From: Planctomycetota bacterium
GTDB taxonomy: Bacteria > Planctomycetota > UBA8108 > UBA1146
Direction: 5' to 3'
DNA length: 10,267 nt
Assembly (NCBI GenBank): GCA_002691835.1
Contig: NZJA01000067.1
Span: 1-10,267, forward strand
The notes beneath the pieces are model-generated. The model saw only the letters and a list, made by a program, of their open reading frames with translations. It was not told the DNA's origin and searched no databases. Position numbers and translations under genes: made by a program. Below are positions 7,712 to 10,267 of this stretch, one piece after another; positions within the stretch are counted from its first letter, which is position 1, and each line of letters starts with the position of its first letter.

Positions 7712-8443
7712 TCAGTTTTCGACGATGATCTCCACACGACGATTCATACTACGACCGGCCTTGGTCTTGTTGTCACCTACAGGTCGTTGATCAGCGAATC
7801 CGATCGCAGAAATATTCGAGCTGTTAACGGCTCCCTCACTGAGAAGGCGACGAAGCACTGCACATGCACGATAGGAGCTCAGCTCCCAATTGCTTGCCCA
7901 GCGACTTTTGGTCTTGGTGATAGGAGTCGAGTCGGTATGTCCTTCGACACGAATTTTTCTGTTGGCATAATCACTTCGGATGATTCCGGACATCTTCTTG
8001 AGAGTATCTTGACCTTTCCGGGTCAGCTCAGCGCTTCCAGAAGTGAAAAGAACCGATTGATCCAGCGTCAGCCGGACTCCACTTTCGTCTGAGGTTGCAG
8101 TCAGTCCCTCGATGCCTTCAAAGCTCCCCAGGTCTTCTTCGAAATTTTCCAGCTGCGCCGAGGCGGGCTCGGGTCGGGCCAGAAGAGAACTCAATTCAGA
8201 TTCAAGGGCGATCTTGGTCACACTGAGATCTGCAAACCGCTTCTGCAAGATCGTCAGCTCTTCCATTACAACTTTCTGCTGACCTTCACAGGTGGCGAGC
8301 TGAAATTGCAGTCGATCCCGATCTTGTTCCACTTCCTGCAATTTACTTTTGTTATAACTCAATTGGCGTTCGAGATTCGTCGTCTGGCATCCCGACACCA
8401 AGACCAGAATACCAATGCAACAAATCATGTGCTTCCACGACAT
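7712..8443 (-). CDS. Lipoprotein with coiled coil and OmpA/MotB-type peptidoglycan-binding domain
   Basis: The 243-residue product starts with a short signal peptide and the lipobox V16-S-G-C19; Gln at +2 suggests outer-membrane sorting by the Escherichia coli rule. Residues about 24-90 are charged and heptad-like (L-E-R-Q, K-L-Q-E-V-E-Q-D-R-D-R-L), probably a coiled coil. Residues about 122-242 form an OmpA C-terminal domain: V-E-G-H-T-D (166-171), N-W-E-L-S-S-Y-R-A (185-193) and N-R-R-V-E-I (234-239). D171 and R192 fit the diaminopimelate-contacting pair. The spacing and the N-W-E-L-S form are closer to MotB than to Pal. It lacks MotB's transmembrane helix, so it is unlikely to be a motor stator. 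It should tether an envelope membrane to the cell wall; a role in the pilus is only suggested by position. The ATG has a strong AGGGGAG nearby, and the gene stands alone between an intergenic region and a terminator. Confidence 0.88.
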   Translation of the reverse strand: MSWKHMICCIGILVLVSGCQTTNLERQLSYNKSKLQEVEQDRDRLQFQLATCEGQQKVVMEELTILQKRFADLSVTKIALESELSSLLARPEPASAQLENFEEDLGSFEGIEGLTATSDESGVRLTLDQSVLFTSGSAELTRKGQDTLKKMSGIIRSDYANRKIRVEGHTDSTPITKTKSRWASNWELSSYRACAVLRRLLSEGAVNSSNISAIGFADQRPVGDNKTKAGRSMNRRVEIIVEN

Positions 8444-8471
8444 GAAGCTCCCCTTTCAGTAAACGCAGGCA

Positions 8472-8487
8472 GGCATTCTCCGTACCG
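8472..8487 (-). promoter_or_regulatory. Candidate sigma-54 promoter of the lipoprotein gene
   Basis: The minus strand reads CGGTACGGAGAATGCC, which keeps the GG and GC dinucleotides exactly 10 nt apart and matches A-C-G after the GG region and T before the GC. A start about 12 nt downstream would leave a leader of roughly 18 nt carrying the strong ribosome site, which is sensible geometry. GG-N10-GC is common by chance in this region, so support is weak. Confidence 0.25.
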
Positions 8488-8595
8488 GCGGCGGCGTAAA
8501 AACAGTGACAAGGGTTGAGAATCATATCGGCCCTGAATAGAGCCGAGCGAGCTCCATTGACTCAGAACTTCGCTGTCATTCCCCCCTGAACAGAT

Positions 8596-8611
8596 AGCAG
8601 GATAACCGCCA
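8596..8611 (-). promoter_or_regulatory. Second candidate sigma-54 promoter
   Basis: The minus strand reads TGGCGGTTATCCTGCT, with TGGC at the -24 side, TGC plus T at the -12 side and the correct 10-nt spacing. It would give a leader of about 140 nt before the lipoprotein gene. Chance occurrence is likely enough that this is only a candidate. Confidence 0.22.
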
Positions 8612-8671
8612 CATATCGGCAGAGAAACGTCCTGTCACCAACTTATGGGGAGATCCCACCGTGACCTCGTG

Positions 8672-9748
8672 TCAACTTTGAAACAACCCCACATAAGCGT
8701 TCCATAGCACCTCCAGCTGAGGCCGTCCGAGAAGCCACAGCAAGGCTCCTGCACTGAGAAAAGGACCGAAGGGGAGATATTGCTGTCCCCGACGGATACG
8801 GAGGTAGATCCCGACCACGGAGCCGAGCAGGCAAGCGACAAAAAAGGCGACGAGAACAGGAATCGGGCCAACCGTGGCACCCAGCATCCCCATCCATTTC
8901 ACATCCCCGAATCCCATCGCAGGCTTGCGGAAGATCCACTGCCCCACGCAACCGATCCCCCAAATGATCCCGGCTCCCACCAAAGCTCCCAAGAGAGCTT
9001 GAACTTCCCGACTTTCCACCAGGACAGTCCATGGAGAAGATTCAGCGATCAAGAATCCAATGGCATCGCCCACCTGAAAGCCAACCACGAAGGCAAGAAT
9101 GCTCTCGGAGTAACTTCTGCGCTCACCGGACCAGTTCGGAATCCATCTTTTGAAGGCATAGCCCAAGACCAAAGCGGCCACGACAGCCGAGAACCAGCGG
9201 CTACCCTCACTTGCCACTGGCAGAGGCGCAGCATCCAGAAACGTATTAAAGGGAGAGAGAGCAAGAACAAGACAGGTCATTGGGATCGAAAACAGGTCAG
9301 GAATGATCCGATGATCAAAGTCGATTCCACTGACGACGATGACCCCAGAAATCCATACCCATAGCCCTAGCAATAACAGTGCCCCGTTTCCCATTGGATC
9401 GAGCAATACCGTCTCAACACCGATGGTCTTGATCGCAGCCAGAAAAAGTAGCGCAGTGAGCGTTTCCACAAGGGGGTAACGAACACTGATCGACTCTGCA
9501 CAGGTTCGACACTTTCCCCTCAGAAAAACCCAGCCCAGAATTGGAATGTTTTCAAACCAGCGCAGTGAAGTTTTACAGCTTGGACAAAAAGATCCCCGAG
9601 GCGAATGAACACTCAGTCCCTCAATCGGAATTCGATAAATACAGACGTTGAGAAAAGAACCCACCGCCGCACCGATCATGAATGCAAACAGCTGAACGAT
9701 TTCAGGAACTGGAGAAGCCCAGCCCATGACCGACGATTCCAACTGCAT
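8672..9748 (-). CDS. pilD: PilD, prepilin peptidase and N-methyltransferase with an enlarged middle region
   Basis: Read from the ATG at 9748 the product has 358 residues. An N-terminal helix (about 17-38, with G-S-F-L-N-V-C-I-Y-R-I-P) precedes a cytoplasmic zinc-type domain with C55-x-x-C58 and C80-x-x-C83, then several membrane helices. The aspartic protease residues are visible as D143 in I-D-F-D-H-R-I-I-P-D and D282 in G-F-G-D-V-K; F-G-P-F (327-330) is also typical. PilD cleaves the prepilin leader at the inner membrane and methylates the new N-terminus. The two aspartates are 139 residues apart, against 64 in characterised enzymes such as TcpJ and TapD, so about 75 residues (within roughly 155-250) are extra. 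The frame is open up to 9844 inside aroK, but the first 32 residues are basic and unlike the family; the ATG at 9748 lies 2 nt after the aroK stop. Confidence 0.93.
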   Translation of the reverse strand: MQLESSVMGWASPVPEIVQLFAFMIGAAVGSFLNVCIYRIPIEGLSVHSPRGSFCPSCKTSLRWFENIPILGWVFLRGKCRTCAESISVRYPLVETLTALLFLAAIKTIGVETVLLDPMGNGALLLLGLWVWISGVIVVSGIDFDHRIIPDLFSIPMTCLVLALSPFNTFLDAAPLPVASEGSRWFSAVVAALVLGYAFKRWIPNWSGERRSYSESILAFVVGFQVGDAIGFLIAESSPWTVLVESREVQALLGALVGAGIIWGIGCVGQWIFRKPAMGFGDVKWMGMLGATVGPIPVLVAFFVACLLGSVVGIYLRIRRGQQYLPFGPFLSAGALLWLLGRPQLEVLWNAYVGLFQS

Positions 9749-9750
9749 GA

Positions 9751-10267
9751 TCAAATCCCCCAGCGCTTCATGATGATTGCCAGAACTTCTTCCGGATTCA
9801 GGTTCGAGGTATCGACGGCCTCTCCGCCAAGTTGACGATACCATTTTTCACGCTGGGCACGCAGAACCCTTGGAACATCTCTCGGGGAGATCCCTGGGTG
9901 GTCGGGACGATCCGAATCGCAGGTTCGATCGACGAGAATCTCATCCGCAGCATCGAGCCAGACACATTGCCATTTCTCGAGAATCAGCCGATTCTCTGCG
10001 GCTTCGACGATGCCCCCGCCACAACCCAACACGAGTGATTCGGACATTTCGAGATTGCGGTGAAGAGATGCCAGCACAACGGATTCTGCCGATCGGAAGG
10101 TCTCCCAATCAAGATCTTCCACCCACTGACGCGGGGTCGAACCCGAAGACTGTTCGAGAACCTTGTCAACATCCAGAAAAGGAGCCTGCAGGGCTTCTCC
10201 GAGGAGTGGGCCCAATGTGCTTTTTCCGCTTCCAGGAAGGCCGATCAAGGCGATATGAGCCAAGAGG
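9751..10267 (-). CDS. aroK: Shikimate kinase, 5' end at the window edge
   Basis: About 170 residues are visible, the usual length of a shikimate kinase, which phosphorylates shikimate with ATP in the chorismate pathway in the cytoplasm. Numbering from a TTG at 10263, Walker A GLPGSGKST lies at 8-16. The shikimate-contacting set known from the Mycobacterium tuberculosis enzyme is present: D33 in D-V-D, R57 in F-R-x-x-E, the G-G-G at 82-84 and R138 in R-E-K-W-Y. The lid carries D-R-P at 118-120 without the common R-P-L-L. The frame stays open to the edge, so the true start may be upstream; TTG with no visible ribosome site is doubtful. It is followed 2 nt later by pilD. aroK next to pilus genes is known from proteobacteria, where it usually follows pilQ, so upstream pilus genes might lie beyond the edge. 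Confidence 0.9.
   Translation of the reverse strand, partial: LLAHIALIGLPGSGKSTLGPLLGEALQAPFLDVDKVLEQSSGSTPRQWVEDLDWETFRSAESVVLASLHRNLEMSESLVLGCGGGIVEAAENRLILEKWQCVWLDAADEILVDRTCDSDRPDHPGISPRDVPRVLRAQREKWYRQLGGEAVDTSNLNPEEVLAIIMKRWGI
9756..9761 (-). promoter_or_regulatory. Ribosome binding site deciding the pilD start
   Basis: GGGGGA on the minus strand lies 7 nt before the ATG at 9748, inside the last codons of aroK. It supports this start over the in-frame codon at 9844 and implies that pilD is translated from the aroK transcript. Confidence 0.65.

Larger units (their letters stand above)
8444..8671 (-). other. Intergenic region between pilD and the lipoprotein gene
   Basis: The 228 bp contain no convincing gene and no clear terminator for pilD. 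On the minus strand a TATGAT hexamer near 8523-8528 could be a -10 box, but nothing like TTGACA lies 16-18 nt upstream. Several GG-N10-GC patterns occur; the two with most agreement to the sigma-54 consensus are listed separately. The strong Shine-Dalgarno of the lipoprotein gene lies at its downstream end. Confidence 0.5.

Noticed and set aside
7537..7728. Plus-strand open frame of 63 codons across the terminator
   Set aside because: It runs through a perfect terminator palindrome and into the antisense of the lipoprotein gene, with a basic, low-complexity product and no ribosome site.
7712..8443. Flagellar stator MotB identity for the OmpA-like protein
   Set aside because: It has a lipobox instead of a transmembrane proton-channel helix and no MotA neighbour.
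8444..8611. Chain of very short minus-strand ORFs (5-12 codons) with stop/start overlaps before the lipoprotein gene
   Set aside because: They lack ribosome sites and are too short to judge; ATGA overlaps of this kind are common by chance.
8523..8620. Nine-base direct repeat CATATCGGC at 8523-8531 and 8612-8620
   Set aside because: One 9-mer repeat in about 230 bp is not rare enough to mean much, and the copies are far apart with no further shared sequence.
8641..8671. Possible terminator just after pilD
   Set aside because: The only hairpin is three G-C pairs around ATCT with no T-run, so transcription might read on into the lipoprotein gene.
8780..9364. Long plus-strand open frame (194 codons) opposite pilD
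   Set aside because: It is antisense to a gene with clear family motifs, its product is low-complexity and hydrophilic, and I see no family feature in it.
9749..9844. Upstream extension of pilD by 32 residues
   Set aside because: It overlaps the conserved end of aroK, is basic and unlike any prepilin peptidase start, while the ATG at 9748 has a good ribosome site.

Overview
The window reads as the chromosome of a Gram-negative-type (diderm) bacterium with close to half G+C by eye. Every supported gene lies on the minus strand, so transcription runs from high to low coordinates. Most of it is a type IV pilus (T4aP) assembly cluster: the prepilin peptidase PilD, the retraction ATPase PilT, the assembly ATPase PilB, the inner-membrane platform PilC and the PilS/PilR two-component system. 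The order pilT-pilB-pilC-pilS-pilR resembles the myxobacterial arrangement (known there as pilB-pilT-pilC-pilS-pilR-pilA), and the PilD active-site context I-D-x-D-H-x-I-I-P-D is of a kind I associate with delta-proteobacterial and related lineages. That is only a hint; I cannot place the organism.

Layout in transcription order. (1) 10267-8672: shikimate kinase (aroK, its 5' end at the window edge) followed after 2 nt by pilD. (2) 8671-8444: a 228-bp intergenic stretch with weak promoter candidates. (3) 8443-7712: a lipoprotein with a coiled coil and an OmpA/MotB-type peptidoglycan-binding domain, closed by a very clear intrinsic terminator (7682-7647). (4) 7646-7370: leader of the pilT operon, with a 7-bp-arm dyad and a possible small ORF that ends on the pilT start codon. 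(5) 7369-365: pilT, pilB, pilC, pilS, pilR, packed with gaps of 2 to 18 nt or a 4-nt overlap. (6) 365-1: the first 121 codons of a membrane protein that looks like a GT-C (PMT/ArnT-like) glycosyltransferase, sharing one base with the pilR stop.

Working model: PilD cleaves and N-methylates prepilins; PilB and PilT drive extension and retraction through PilC; PilS/PilR senses an envelope or pilin signal and drives sigma-54 transcription, normally of the pilin gene. No pilin gene and none of the alignment or secretin genes (pilM-Q) is in the window, so they must lie elsewhere if the pilus is complete. The OmpA-like lipoprotein could link the envelope to peptidoglycan, and the terminal glycosyltransferase-like gene could act on a surface glycan or on pilin; both links rest on position only. 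I see no RNA gene, CRISPR array, insertion sequence or phage signal. This is mainly a conventional pilus locus; the less ordinary points are the long PilD, the insulated lipoprotein, the pilT leader ORF and the coupled glycosyltransferase-like gene.
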